Both the position numbers and the translations under genes were made by a program. The notes beneath the pieces were generated by a model. It worked only from the letters and a program-made list of their open reading frames with translations, was not told where the DNA came from and searched no databases. DNA of 19,766 nucleotides from G963674505 sp964575975 (GTDB taxonomy: Bacteria; Desulfobacterota; Desulfobacteria; Desulfobacterales; SKZT01): the NCBI GenBank assembly GCA_964575975.1, contig CAZNTU010000097.1, positions 1-19,766 of the forward strand, written 5' to 3'. Shown in pieces: positions 1-7,248 of the stretch (positions are counted from its first letter, which is position 1; each line of letters begins with the position of its first letter).

Positions 1-909
1 ACTGTAGGCGGTGGCGGGAAGCAAGACCGCCACCGCGCCGGCGGCCGCCAACGCCTCGATGCCCCGACGGTTCGCGGACAAAAGATGGTCGGCGGACACG
101 GCGTTCAATTCGGCCGCCAAGCCGGCCCCTCCCAAATCGTGAACCTCGTCGGCATGGATTTTCGCCTTCATTCCCAAGTCTCGCGCCGCCTGCAAAATGC
201 GCCGCCCTTGCTCGATGTCGAAAACGCCTTTTTCGCAAAACACGTCGCAAAAACGGGCGATACCCTGCCGCTTTACCGCAGGAAGCATTTCTTCGATCAC
301 GACTTCCACATACTCGTCGGGGGCGTTCTTGTATTCTTCCGGTACCGCATGGGCGCCTAAAAAGGTGGGGATCACGTCGAGCGGGGAGGAACGTCCGACC
401 CGGTTGATCGCTCTCAGCATTTTAAGCTCGTTTTCCGCGTCCAGTCCGTACCCGCTTTTCATTTCCACCGTCGTGGTCCCGAATTTCATGGCCGAGAGCG
501 CAAGAGTCATGGTTTTCGCGAAAAGCTCGTCCTCGCTCGTCTCTCTGACGTCTCTTACGGAGGAAAGGATTCCTCCGCCCTGTTTTAAGATTTCGAGGTA
601 GGGGACGCCCCCGGCTCGCATTTCGAACTCGGATTCCCGGAGACGGGCGAAACACATGTGGGTGTGGGGATCGACGAAGCCGGGAACGAGACAAAGACTC
701 CCGCAATCTATCTCCTGGTCGAAAGTCCGACCGGCCGGCACGTTTTCGAGGACATCCTTTTCCTCGCCGACATTTTCTATCAAGCCGTTTTTAACGATCA
801 GCGCGCCTTTGTCGTAAATCGCGAGCCCGCCCTGTTTTTTCCCGGCCGCAGGAACGCCCTCGTCGAAAGGGGTGAAAATGCGCGCGTTCAGGAATAATTT
901 TGTCGTCAC
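1..909 (-). CDS. hutI: Imidazolonepropionase, N-terminal 303 codons (runs off left edge)
   Basis: Cytoplasmic amidohydrolase of histidine degradation; it hydrolyses 4-imidazolone-5-propionate to N-formimidoyl-L-glutamate. Translating the minus strand from the GTG at 909-907 gives an uninterrupted frame to base 1. Visible HutI hallmarks: the metal-binding HxH in FVDPHTHMCFARLRESEFE (His82 and His84), GGGI (111-114), KSGYGL (151-156), FLGAHAVP (183-190), IHADE (251-255, a further metal/catalytic His and Glu) and ADHLL (273-277). The last metal-ligand Asp would lie beyond the window; family members are usually a little over 400 residues, so roughly a quarter is missing. GTG is chosen because GGAG sits 9 bases upstream and the start matches the family N-terminus. 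No other hut gene is visible, so the operon cannot be judged. Identification is secure. Confidence 0.95.
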   Translation of the reverse strand, partial: MTTKLFLNARIFTPFDEGVPAAGKKQGGLAIYDKGALIVKNGLIENVGEEKDVLENVPAGRTFDQEIDCGSLCLVPGFVDPHTHMCFARLRESEFEMRAGGVPYLEILKQGGGILSSVRDVRETSEDELFAKTMTLALSAMKFGTTTVEMKSGYGLDAENELKMLRAINRVGRSSPLDVIPTFLGAHAVPEEYKNAPDEYVEVVIEEMLPAVKRQGIARFCDVFCEKGVFDIEQGRRILQAARDLGMKAKIHADEVHDLGGAGLAAELNAVSADHLLSANRRGIEALAAAGAVAVLLPATAYS

Positions 910-1043
910 GATTTTTTTCTCCAAGTTTAACGCTTGCGAAAGCCGTATGGTTTTAATTATTTGGCATTATGCGGGTTTGATTTATGAACGTTTCGAAGAT
1001 ATTATTAATCATTCGCGCACAAATCAAGAATCCGCGCGATCGC

Positions 1044-1057
1044 CCGTTTGCAAACGG
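1044..1057. promoter_or_regulatory. 14-bp perfect palindrome between divergent genes
   Basis: CCGTTTGCAAACGG is a perfect inverted repeat in the 207-bp AT-rich spacer (910-1116) between hutI, which reads left, and the unknown gene, which reads right. Its position and symmetry fit an operator for a dimeric regulator, but no regulator is adjacent and a single copy cannot prove function. The rest of the spacer shows no RNA gene. Only weak sigma-70-like hexamers are visible (for example TTGGAA near 1067 with TTATCT near 1090). Confidence 0.35.
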
Positions 1058-1116
1058 ACTGCGAACTTGGAAATTCTTCAATTATAAGATTATCTGTTTT
1101 CAAATGTAAATCATCT

Positions 1117-1862
1117 ATGGATTCGATGCTGAACAGAAAAAATCGGGAAGTGCGGTTTACGGTTCCTCCGAACTTCAAGCTTTTCCCGCTGGCGGAGGAC
1201 CTCGGAATTTGGCTCCGGGACAGCCGAGGCAAAAGGGTCGAGACGATCCGGACCGGGGATGGCTATGTCCTCGAAGCAAGGAATCTCGGCGGTCTCTTGA
1301 AACGTCTTGTGGATAGAAAAGAGGAGACGTTCCATATCGTCTTCGCTCTCGAGGGCGACCGCCTTGTGGTCAGATCGGAGCGCGGAGGCTGGCGGCAGGA
1401 GCAAGGCGGAGACTCCGGAAGAACGGACGAATTCGTTTTGACAAGAGCCGCGAAGTTCGCCAAGAGCGCCGTGGCCGGTCTTGCCGGCGCGGCGGCCGAC
1501 GGAGTCGCCGATATTTTCGTCGAGACAAAGACATGGGACGAGATTCTCGAGTTCGTAGCCCGCTACGTGGCGAACAGTTTCGATTCCAACGGCGGGCGCG
1601 ACCGGTCGGAGGCCGGCGGCTTCTCCGGCGACGTTTCCAAATCCCGTTACGTGGAGGAATGGAACGGCATGATATCCTCTTGGCTGGCGGGATTTCTGAA
1701 AACGGACGAAACCCTCGTGGCGTGGTTGAAAACGTCCACCAAGGCTCCGGGCGAGAGCGCCGAAGACTGGAATTGGATGCTGACCACCCATCGATCCGGA
1801 TTGGTTTCCTTTACCGAATCCGGGTTCGAGTCGTTCCGGGAAATCACCTCCGAATCCATGAA
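1117..1862 (+). CDS. Unknown protein, 5' fragment (cut by assembly gap)
   Basis: Open frame of about 249 codons running into the N block. The first residues after the chosen ATG are DSMLNRKNREVRFTVPPNF. There is no signal peptide and no clear transmembrane helix; one Ala/Gly-rich stretch (SAVAGLAGAAADGVADIF) is present. I recognise no domain. Start choice is uncertain: in-frame ATGs lie at 1048, 1117 and 1126, none has a good Shine-Dalgarno site, and the GC-rich coding pattern only begins near 1135, which favours 1117 or 1126. It is probably the N-terminal part of the same protein that resumes after the gap: same strand, both sides open into the gap. The two frames differ as drawn, but 100 N is a conventional placeholder; a true gap length divisible by three would join them. 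Confidence 0.6.
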
Positions 1863-1962
1863 NNNNNNNNNNNNNNNNNNNNNNNNNNNNNNNNNNNNNN
1901 NNNNNNNNNNNNNNNNNNNNNNNNNNNNNNNNNNNNNNNNNNNNNNNNNNNNNNNNNNNNNN
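1863..1962. other. Assembly gap (100 N)
   Basis: Exactly 100 undetermined bases, the usual placeholder for a scaffold join of unknown length. It interrupts an open reading frame on both sides, so the real missing sequence is probably coding. Confidence 0.98.
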
Positions 1963-1963
1963 G

Positions 1964-3565
1964 GTCGACGACGAATCCGTGAAGAAATTCGGTCCCGTCG
2001 CAAAAGAACTGGCGGAAAAGTCCTCCGGCCTGGACTTGCGAACGTGGGCGCGTTCGTGGGGGCTTCAAGCGCCCCAGTCCCTTTCCCTGGCGGAACTGAT
2101 ACAGAAAGCGGGGCCCGAATCGGTCGTTTTCGCAGAATTGGCCAGGCCGGTTTTGACCGATGCTCGCGAAGCCCTAGTTAAAAAAAGCAAGAACGAGGTT
2201 TTCCGGGGAGTGATCGATATCCGGTACGCCGAGAACCTGATCTTGTGCGGCTACAAAAAGGAGGCGACGGCGGTGCTGGAGCACCGGTTGTCCAAGCTTC
2301 CGGACGAAACCCTGGCGGACCTGATTCCGTCGGGAGACTCGGACTTGACCAAGGGCGAGGGCGGCCAAGTATTGAAAACCAGGATCTTGGAACTGTTGGT
2401 GCAGGCTAGGAGCGCGCCGGAGAAATCCGACGCGAAAACCTTGCGGGAACTGGCGATGCTTCAGCCTCTCGTGCCGGAGCGCATTCGCGCGCTTTGCCGG
2501 AACGCCGAATCCGATTTGAAAAACCGCGCGGCCGCATGCCTGAATCTATTGGAGGGACAGGGCTGCCCGGAGACTTTCTCGGACTATCGTCCGCCGAAAA
2601 ACAAAAATCCCCGCGCATTGTCCAAAGAGGATATCGAGGAAGGCGTTCGACACCCGGCAAGCCGAAGCGGGACTTCCTTGAACAAGCTGCAAGGCTTCAT
2701 AGCCGCGAAGAAAATCCCGGACAGGGGTTCGCTCAAAACTTTTGCGAAACGCGTTTCCATGGACGAATATCCCGAATTGTGCAAGGCCATCCTCGACGGA
2801 GGAATCGTTTTCGGGATAAAGTCGCTCGAGGCCTTCGTGTCGTTCGGGGAATACGGCACCGGAGTTCGCGGCTACGAAAACGATCCGCCTTTCATTCTCG
2901 TCGGCAACGAACACTTGGAGAATGGCAACCCGTTCTCGATGGACGCTTTGGAAGCGAGATTCGCCGTCGGTGCCGAAATCGCCAATTTGAAATTCAAGTA
3001 CAACAGGATCACATCGACCGAACTGTGGGAGGGGGCGTTCGAAAAGACGATTTCCGTCATGGAATTGTTTCCGGTCGTTGGCGTGTATCTTGGCAAGATA
3101 GGGTCGTTCGGAAAATTCGCCACCCATGCGCAGCAGTTTTCCGGAACCGTCGGGAATCTGAAGAAGTACGTCTCCCACGCGTGGAGCCTCGCTACGAGAG
3201 CGCAGGACTTTTACAAGGGGAAGATCGGCGGAAATTCGGAAAAACAGGACAAGGAAGACAAAAGGGTGGAGGAGGAAAACGAAATCATCGGAGCTTTTCG
3301 GGAAATGAGGCTTACGTCCGACCGCGCGGGGCTGCTTTTGTGCGGGGATTTAAAGGCGGCGGTCCGGGCTATTTTCAAATCGAGCCTCCAACTTTGTCCC
3401 GAGCTTTCCACGGTCGAAAAAGTCGGCCTGGATTCTTTTCTGAGCGAAAAGGACGAAAAAGGGGCGTTGAAATATCAAGACCTCGCAATCCGCTTGGCGG
3501 CGCTTTTTTCGTTCTTTTTGTCGGACGAATTCGCAAGGTTGAGGTCCAAGGCTTTTTCCGCCTGA
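1964..3565 (+). CDS. Unknown protein, 3' fragment with degenerate M48-like peptidase region
   Basis: About 533 codons, open from the gap to TGA at 3563-3565. The first part is alpha-helical and repeat-like (for example ENLILCGYKKEATAVLEHRL), resembling a TPR-type solenoid without clean repeats. The C-terminal part has the layout of an M48-type zinc peptidase: a strand-like PPFILVGNEHL segment, then GAEIANLKFKYNRITS where HExxH would be (AEIAN at 2972-2986 keeps only the Glu), a hydrophobic helix (MELFPVVGVYLGKIG), and later LTSDRAGLLLCGD (3311-3349), which resembles the third-ligand ADRxG region of M48. A charged lysine/glutamate-rich linker (SEKQDKEDKRVEEENE) lies between. With both zinc His replaced it is probably not a protease; a binding or scaffold role is inference. 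The family assignment rests on motif resemblance only. Confidence 0.6.
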   Translation, partial: VDDESVKKFGPVAKELAEKSSGLDLRTWARSWGLQAPQSLSLAELIQKAGPESVVFAELARPVLTDAREALVKKSKNEVFRGVIDIRYAENLILCGYKKEATAVLEHRLSKLPDETLADLIPSGDSDLTKGEGGQVLKTRILELLVQARSAPEKSDAKTLRELAMLQPLVPERIRALCRNAESDLKNRAAACLNLLEGQGCPETFSDYRPPKNKNPRALSKEDIEEGVRHPASRSGTSLNKLQGFIAAKKIPDRGSLKTFAKRVSMDEYPELCKAILDGGIVFGIKSLEAFVSFGEYGTGVRGYENDPPFILVGNEHLENGNPFSMDALEARFAVGAEIANLKFKYNRITSTELWEGAFEKTISVMELFPVVGVYLGKIGSFGKFATHAQQFSGTVGNLKKYVSHAWSLATRAQDFYKGKIGGNSEKQDKEDKRVEEENEIIGAFREMRLTSDRAGLLLCGDLKAAVRAIFKSSLQLCPELSTVEKVGLDSFLSEKDEKGALKYQDLAIRLAALFSFFLSDEFARLRSKAFSA

Positions 3566-3569
3566 GCGG

Positions 3570-3594
3570 TTAGGTTTTAGCTTTTAGGTTTTAG
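3570..3594. repeat. Short direct repeat TTAGGTTTTAG, two copies
   Basis: Two 11-bp copies (3570-3580 and 3584-3594) separated by three bases, directly after the stop codon of the unknown gene and before the convergent Uma2-family gene. No terminator-like hairpin is evident in this 52-bp spacer. A related GCGGTTAGC string lies near 19595, after nadK. Confidence 0.5.
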
Positions 3595-3617
3595 GAGGAG
3601 AAGCTATGCTTATCCGC

Positions 3618-4307
3618 CTATTGGCCCCACAATAGCTTCAAATCGATGGAAATTTCCTCGAAAGGCGCCACCGAAACGCGATCGTCCTCGGCATAAGCGC
3701 CGATCAGTTTCCAGTATTTGTTGTCCAGTTGATATGCTTCGAGCGTTCTTAAGGTCGGGTCTATCAGCCATATGAAAGGAACATTGTTTTTCGCGTATAT
3801 CGGCATTTTCAATATGCGATCCTTTTGGGCGGTGTTTTGGGAAAGAATTTCGCAAACCCAATCCGGCGCCAGTTCGAAAAACGCCGTGTCGGGCAATTGA
3901 GGCAAACGATCCTTTTTCCAGCCGCAAAGATCCGGAACCAGGACCTCTCCGCCAATATGGATTTCGGGTTCGAATAGAATCCACCATCCGCCAGGGCCGC
4001 CGCGTCCCTTGTAGAAAGGCCCGTCAAGCTCGCCGCCCAGGCTCGAGGAAGCCAGCGCGTGTTTAGGCGACGGTCGGGGCTGACTGTACAGTTCGCCCCC
4101 GATAATTTCCCCCACCATGTTCTCGGGAAGGTCGAGCAACTTTTGGTAAACATCCATGCATGGTTCGGCGTTTATTGGCATATTTGAAATTTCCGTTTCG
4201 AAAATATTGTTCGACAATCCCTTTGCCATTGGGAGCGAAAACGATGACCTGCCAGTAATATTAACGGAATATTCCGGTTTGGCAAACGATTTATCCGCCT
4301 TGGACAT
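3618..4307 (-). CDS. Uma2-family (DUF820) restriction-endonuclease-fold protein
   Basis: Member of the Uma2/DUF820 group of the PD-(D/E)xK nuclease superfamily. These are widespread, often multicopy proteins of unclear role; nuclease activity is predicted by fold rather than established. The core fits well: VYQKLLDLPENMVGEIIGGE (53-72), the acidic residue in VLVPDLCGW (Asp126), CEILSQNT (Glu153), RILKMPIYA (Lys167) and VPFIWLIDP. The core would start naturally at Met43 (base 4181) or Met51 (4157); the first 42 residues are not typical and no start has a good Shine-Dalgarno site, so the true start may be internal. Its 5' end overlaps the upstream unknown gene by 17 bp, suggesting co-transcription. 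Confidence 0.8.
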   Translation of the reverse strand: MSKADKSFAKPEYSVNITGRSSFSLPMAKGLSNNIFETEISNMPINAEPCMDVYQKLLDLPENMVGEIIGGELYSQPRPSPKHALASSSLGGELDGPFYKGRGGPGGWWILFEPEIHIGGEVLVPDLCGWKKDRLPQLPDTAFFELAPDWVCEILSQNTAQKDRILKMPIYAKNNVPFIWLIDPTLRTLEAYQLDNKYWKLIGAYAEDDRVSVAPFEEISIDLKLLWGQ

Positions 4308-4818
4308 GGCGGGCCAGTTTTTCCAAGTAAGGGAGTCCGAACTCTTTCAATTTGGCGACGGCGTCCCGGACCAAGGGGATTACGGCTTGGTTGGCCTTGG
4401 CGGCGGGAACGGGTTCGAGGCTGGCGGCAAGTTCCTCCATCGTTAGCGGCGCCTGGAATTCTTTCACGACCCACCATTGGTCTTGGTTCGTCCACAGGGA
4501 TGGGAGGCGGGTCAGGTATTCCTGGTTCGCGAACTCCTCGTGGTCGGGCGTCGGCATTTGCGCGCAGGGAATCATGCTTAGTTCCGGATATCGGCCCAGC
4601 TTGGACCAGCCGATCAGGACCGTAAACTCGTCGTAGTCCTTTTTGCTCGGGCTAAGGACAATCCAGCAGTGGAGCCGGTCCGTGACCTTTCGACAAAAGG
4701 CCCGGTCGCCCGACCAGAAGTATATCGACTTCACTTTCGTTTCCTCGAAACCGGGCAATTCTTGCTTCATTATGGACGAGAACTCGGCCCGCAGAGCTTT
4801 TCCGTATTCCTTTCTCAT
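4291..4818 (-). CDS. Hypothetical protein, 175 aa
   Basis: I do not recognise this family. It is a soluble, mixed alpha/beta-looking protein rich in Trp and aromatic residues (SIYFWSGDRAFCRKVTDRLH, YDEFTVLIGWSKLGRYPEL, QDQWWVVKEF) with a helical C-terminus. The N-terminal half resembles DUF4304-type small proteins, but that is only an impression. There is no signal peptide or membrane segment. The ATG at 4818 has GGA seven bases upstream. It sits 18 bp after the lyase gene and overlaps the Uma2-family gene by 17 bp, so the three are probably one transcript. Coding is supported by length, spacing and GC-rich codon use. Confidence 0.7.
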   Translation of the reverse strand: MRKEYGKALRAEFSSIMKQELPGFEETKVKSIYFWSGDRAFCRKVTDRLHCWIVLSPSKKDYDEFTVLIGWSKLGRYPELSMIPCAQMPTPDHEEFANQEYLTRLPSLWTNQDQWWVVKEFQAPLTMEELAASLEPVPAAKANQAVIPLVRDAVAKLKEFGLPYLEKLARHVQGG

Positions 4819-4836
4819 GACATTTCCGATATCCTC

Positions 4837-5688
4837 TTATTTGTATTTGACTTCGGATTCGTAGTATTCGGGAAAACCGACTATTTCACGGAGACGCCGA
4901 AAATCGGCCGCGTTATCGTTCGGTTGCTCCTTTCCCAGTAGGTCGAGGGCGTTTTCCAGGGCGGCCAGGGACACGAGCATCAGGGTTAAAGGATAGGCGA
5001 CTATTTTGTATCCGATTTCCTGCAACCGGGTCGGCGTCAGAATAGGAGTCTTTCCCTGTTCCACCATGTTGGCCATTTTCGGGCCCGGAACGTTTTCGCA
5101 ATAGGCCCGCATTTCGTCTTCGGATTTGGGGGCTTCCAGGAAAGTGATGTCCGCGCCGATCTCGCGGAACGTTTTTGCCCTGAATATAGCCTCGTCGAGA
5201 CCTTCGGTCTCGTTGGCGTCGGTGCGGGCCATGATCAGGATGTCGGCGCCGCTTTCGCGGGCATCCACCGCCGCTTGGATTCTCGAGAAGGCTTCCTTTC
5301 GATCCACGGTCTGCTTACCCTGCGTGTGGCCGCAACGCTTGGGGGCGACCTGGTCCTCGATCATCACGCAGGCGAATCCGGCACCGGCGTAGCCGCGCAC
5401 CGTCCTTTGCACATTCATGGCGTTTCCGTAGCCGGTGTCGCCGTCGCCGAAAACGGGGATGGACACGGCCTCGCAAATGTTTCTTCCCTGGTCCGCCATT
5501 TCGGCGTAAGAAATCAAACCGGTGTCCGGCATTCCCAAACGCGAGGCGGAAACCGCGAAACCTCCCATGAAGACCGCCTTGAACCCGGCCCGTTCCACGA
5601 GTTTGGCGGAAAAGGCGTCGTGGCAACCGGGGACGATCAGGATTTCGGGACCTTGAAGCAGCTCATTCAATTTTCGAGTTTTCCTCAA
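4837..5688 (-). CDS. Isocitrate lyase/PEP mutase superfamily carbon-carbon lyase
   Basis: 283-residue TIM-barrel enzyme of the isocitrate lyase/PEP mutase superfamily, which cleaves or forms C-C or P-C bonds next to an oxyacid using Mg2+. Visible: GFKAVFMGGFAVSASRLGMPD (split here as residues 35-55), the Mg-binding FGDGDTGYGN (80-89), VMIEDQ (108-113) and KRCGH (117-121) with the catalytic Cys119. KRCGH is the lyase form; PEP mutases lack that Cys, so a methylisocitrate lyase- or 2,3-dimethylmalate lyase-like activity is more likely than phosphonate synthesis. The exact substrate is not decidable. The frame is open up to 5931, but the AT-rich extension is not family-like; the TTG at 5688-5686 preceded by AGGGGGG gives the expected length and N-terminus. 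Confidence 0.88.
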   Translation of the reverse strand: MRKTRKLNELLQGPEILIVPGCHDAFSAKLVERAGFKAVFMGGFAVSASRLGMPDTGLISYAEMADQGRNICEAVSIPVFGDGDTGYGNAMNVQRTVRGYAGAGFACVMIEDQVAPKRCGHTQGKQTVDRKEAFSRIQAAVDARESGADILIMARTDANETEGLDEAIFRAKTFREIGADITFLEAPKSEDEMRAYCENVPGPKMANMVEQGKTPILTPTRLQEIGYKIVAYPLTLMLVSLAALENALDLLGKEQPNDNAADFRRLREIVGFPEYYESEVKYK

Positions 5689-5860
5689 TTCGACCCCCCT
5701 TTTTTTTGTCAAGCAGGTTGGAAAGTTATCGTTAAGTTTATCGACCGTCAAGATTTTTTGTTTTTTCCTTTGGAATGGTTCTATTTTGCAATTTGTATTT
5801 GAATTTCCAGAGACGTTCCCTTTCCGCCTGGACGGGGCACGTTTGAAAAGTCCCCCCTGT

Positions 5861-5890
5861 CTTTTCGTGGTCAAAAAGCGAGTTCCTGTC
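5861..5890 (-). repeat. Left copy of a 30-bp inverted repeat flanking the middle block
   Basis: The reverse complement of this stretch matches 13388-13417 at 26 of 30 positions; the shared core is CAGGAACTCGCTTTTTG here and TAGGAACTCGCTTTTTG at the right copy. The two copies therefore face each other as inverted repeats about 7.5 kb apart, close to the points where GC-rich genes give way to AT-rich ones. Confidence 0.6.
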
Positions 5891-5902
5891 GTAAAAAAAA
5901 TT

Positions 5903-5950
5903 CTGACAGTTTGCAAAAAAAAATCTGACATATTGTAAAATATCCTGACA
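5903..5950. repeat. Three CTGACA (TGTCAG) motifs, phased about 20-22 bp
   Basis: CTGACA occurs at 5903-5908, 5925-5930 and 5945-5950, separated by A-rich tracts. Two readings are possible: upstream activator sites for the sigma-54 promoter that follows about 100 bp downstream, or the repeated end structure of an IS21-like element (on the minus strand it begins TGTCAGGATATT). No transposase is present to decide. Confidence 0.5.
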
Positions 5951-6046
5951 CATTTAAATGAAAATTTTATCTTTTACCGACGAAAAAAATTAAAACAGCG
6001 CTTTATAATCAGTATGTTGCAAATAATATTCAGCCTTGTTTGCAAA

Positions 6047-6062
6047 TGGTACAATGCTTGCT
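6047..6062 (+). promoter_or_regulatory. Sigma-54-type (-24/-12) promoter
   Basis: TGGTACAATGCTTGCT matches the RpoN consensus TGGCACRNNNNTTGCW at all defined positions but one (T for C after GG), with GG and GC exactly 10 bases apart. The expected start lies near 6072-6076, about 25 bases before the TTG start codon with its GGGAG ribosome-binding site. The required enhancer-binding activator is not encoded in the window. Confidence 0.7.
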
Positions 6063-6097
6063 GCAAGCCGCCTGTTGGCAACCGATAGGGAGAAATT

Positions 6098-7228
6098 TTG
6101 AGACCGGAATATACAATACTTGTTGCGGATCGGAACTCCCGTGTACGGGAGTTTCTGAAACGTGAAATGACAAAGGAAGGATTCAGGGTACTTCAAGCGG
6201 AAACAGGCAAAGAGGTTGTCGAAATGGTGTACCATCAGTTTCCGCTCGATCTGGTTCTTCTCGATCCTGATTTGCCTGATATGGAAGAAACCTTATTATT
6301 GAAAAAAATCGGAAATCGAATCCCCCCGCTTCCGGTAATTATTCATGCTTTCGATACCGAAAGGGCAAATCATTATTTTTTGCATTTGAGACAGGCCGAT
6401 TTCGTGGAAAAAGGCGGCAAAAGCATTGAAAATCTCAAACAGGCGGCCTTGAAAATACTTCGGAAAAAAGCGACCTCCAAGCTCGAAAATGTGACAAGTC
6501 TTACTTGTTTAAATATGGAATACCCGGGAACTTTTTTCCGTTTCGGGCTTAACAATACTGGTGGCGGGTCGAACCAGTTGACGGATCGGTTTTCTTCCCT
6601 TTCCGCGGAAAATCCCGTACCCTTTGTCAACCTGTCCGACCCGCTACCCAAATGTTTTTTCAAAAAAGTGGAGGATTTTATGAAAACAGTTCAAGTTAAA
6701 GATGTGATGGTTGCAATCGAGGATTATGCAACAGTATCCGAAAACACCACATTATATGAGGCGGTAATAGCCTTGGAAAAGGCTCAGGAGCAATACGAGA
6801 AAAGCCAGTATCTTCACCGGGCCATACTCGTCTACGACAGCAAAAACAAAATCGTCGGAAAAATCAGCCAGTTCGACATACTGATGGCCCTCGAGCCCAA
6901 TTACCGGATCGTGGACCTGGAAAAGTTGTCCCGATTCGGCTACAACCTTGAATATATGCAATCCTTTGCCAAGACCGCGCTCTGGGACAAACCGCTGAGA
7001 GACATTTGCAAAAAAGCGGCCACGTTTATCGTCAAAGATTTTATGCACACACCCAAGCAAGGCGAATACATTCAAGAAGACGCCAACCTTGACGAAGCCA
7101 TACACCAGTTGCTCGTCGGGAAACAAAACTCTCTTCTGGTTACGCGAAACCAGGATATTGTCGGCATTTTACGCCTCACCGATGTTTATTCGTTTGTTTG
7201 CGATAACATAAAAGCTTGCAAGATTTAG
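6098..7228 (+). CDS. Receiver domain joined to tandem CBS domains
   Basis: One continuous 376-codon frame. Residues 4-125 are a CheY-like receiver: phospho-acceptor Asp56 in LVLLDPDLPDM and Lys105 in DFVEKG, but only one acidic residue in the N-terminal pocket (VADRN) and Ala where Thr/Ser usually sits (IIHAFD), so phosphorylation switching may be altered. Residues 126-194 are a poorly structured linker. Residues 197-270 and 310-372 are a CBS pair (VQVKDVMVAIEDYATVSEN; FIVKDFMHTPKQGEYIQED), a module that commonly binds AMP, ATP or related adenosyl ligands. TTG at 6098 has GGGAG seven bases upstream. A second ATG at 6680 (MKTVQVKDVM) has its own GGAGG, so a CBS-only protein may also be made or may be the real second gene. 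It lacks a DNA-binding domain. Confidence 0.85.
   Translation: MRPEYTILVADRNSRVREFLKREMTKEGFRVLQAETGKEVVEMVYHQFPLDLVLLDPDLPDMEETLLLKKIGNRIPPLPVIIHAFDTERANHYFLHLRQADFVEKGGKSIENLKQAALKILRKKATSKLENVTSLTCLNMEYPGTFFRFGLNNTGGGSNQLTDRFSSLSAENPVPFVNLSDPLPKCFFKKVEDFMKTVQVKDVMVAIEDYATVSENTTLYEAVIALEKAQEQYEKSQYLHRAILVYDSKNKIVGKISQFDILMALEPNYRIVDLEKLSRFGYNLEYMQSFAKTALWDKPLRDICKKAATFIVKDFMHTPKQGEYIQEDANLDEAIHQLLVGKQNSLLVTRNQDIVGILRLTDVYSFVCDNIKACKI
6561..6682 (+). promoter_or_regulatory. Stem-loop plus internal ribosome-binding site inside the receiver-CBS frame
   Basis: GTGGCGGGTCG (6561-6571) pairs with CGACCCGCTAC (6637-6647), 11 bp with one G-U, and GTTGAC (6577-6582) pairs with GTCAAC (6626-6631) within it. 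Twenty-two bases after the stem, GGAGG (6670-6674) precedes ATG at 6680 by five bases. A structured element followed by a good translation start is what an intergenic region would look like, yet the frame here is open throughout. Confidence 0.5.
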
Positions 7229-7248
7229 CGAACGAAAGGAGATTAATA

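Larger units (their letters stand above)
5689..6097. other. 409-bp AT-rich intergenic region
   Basis: Divergent spacer between the lyase gene (minus) and the receiver-CBS gene (plus). From left to right it holds the lyase ribosome-binding site (near 5692-5700), one copy of a 30-bp repeat shared with 13.4 kb (5861-5890), three CTGACA motifs about two helical turns apart (5903-5950), and a sigma-54-type promoter (6047-6062). No RNA gene or convincing small ORF was seen. Confidence 0.7.

Noticed and set aside
4837..5688. Phosphonate biosynthesis PEP mutase
   Set aside because: The active-site loop is KRCGH, the lyase form with a catalytic cysteine, and no phosphonate genes are adjacent.
5689..5931. 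81-residue N-terminal extension of the lyase
   Set aside because: The extension is encoded by AT-rich, repeat-containing DNA, is not family-like, and a TTG with a strong Shine-Dalgarno site gives the expected protein length.
5861..5950. A complete IS21-type insertion sequence end
   Set aside because: The TGTCAG-repeat structure is suggestive, but no istA/istB gene, no matching second end and no target duplication can be seen, so it is reported only as an alternative.
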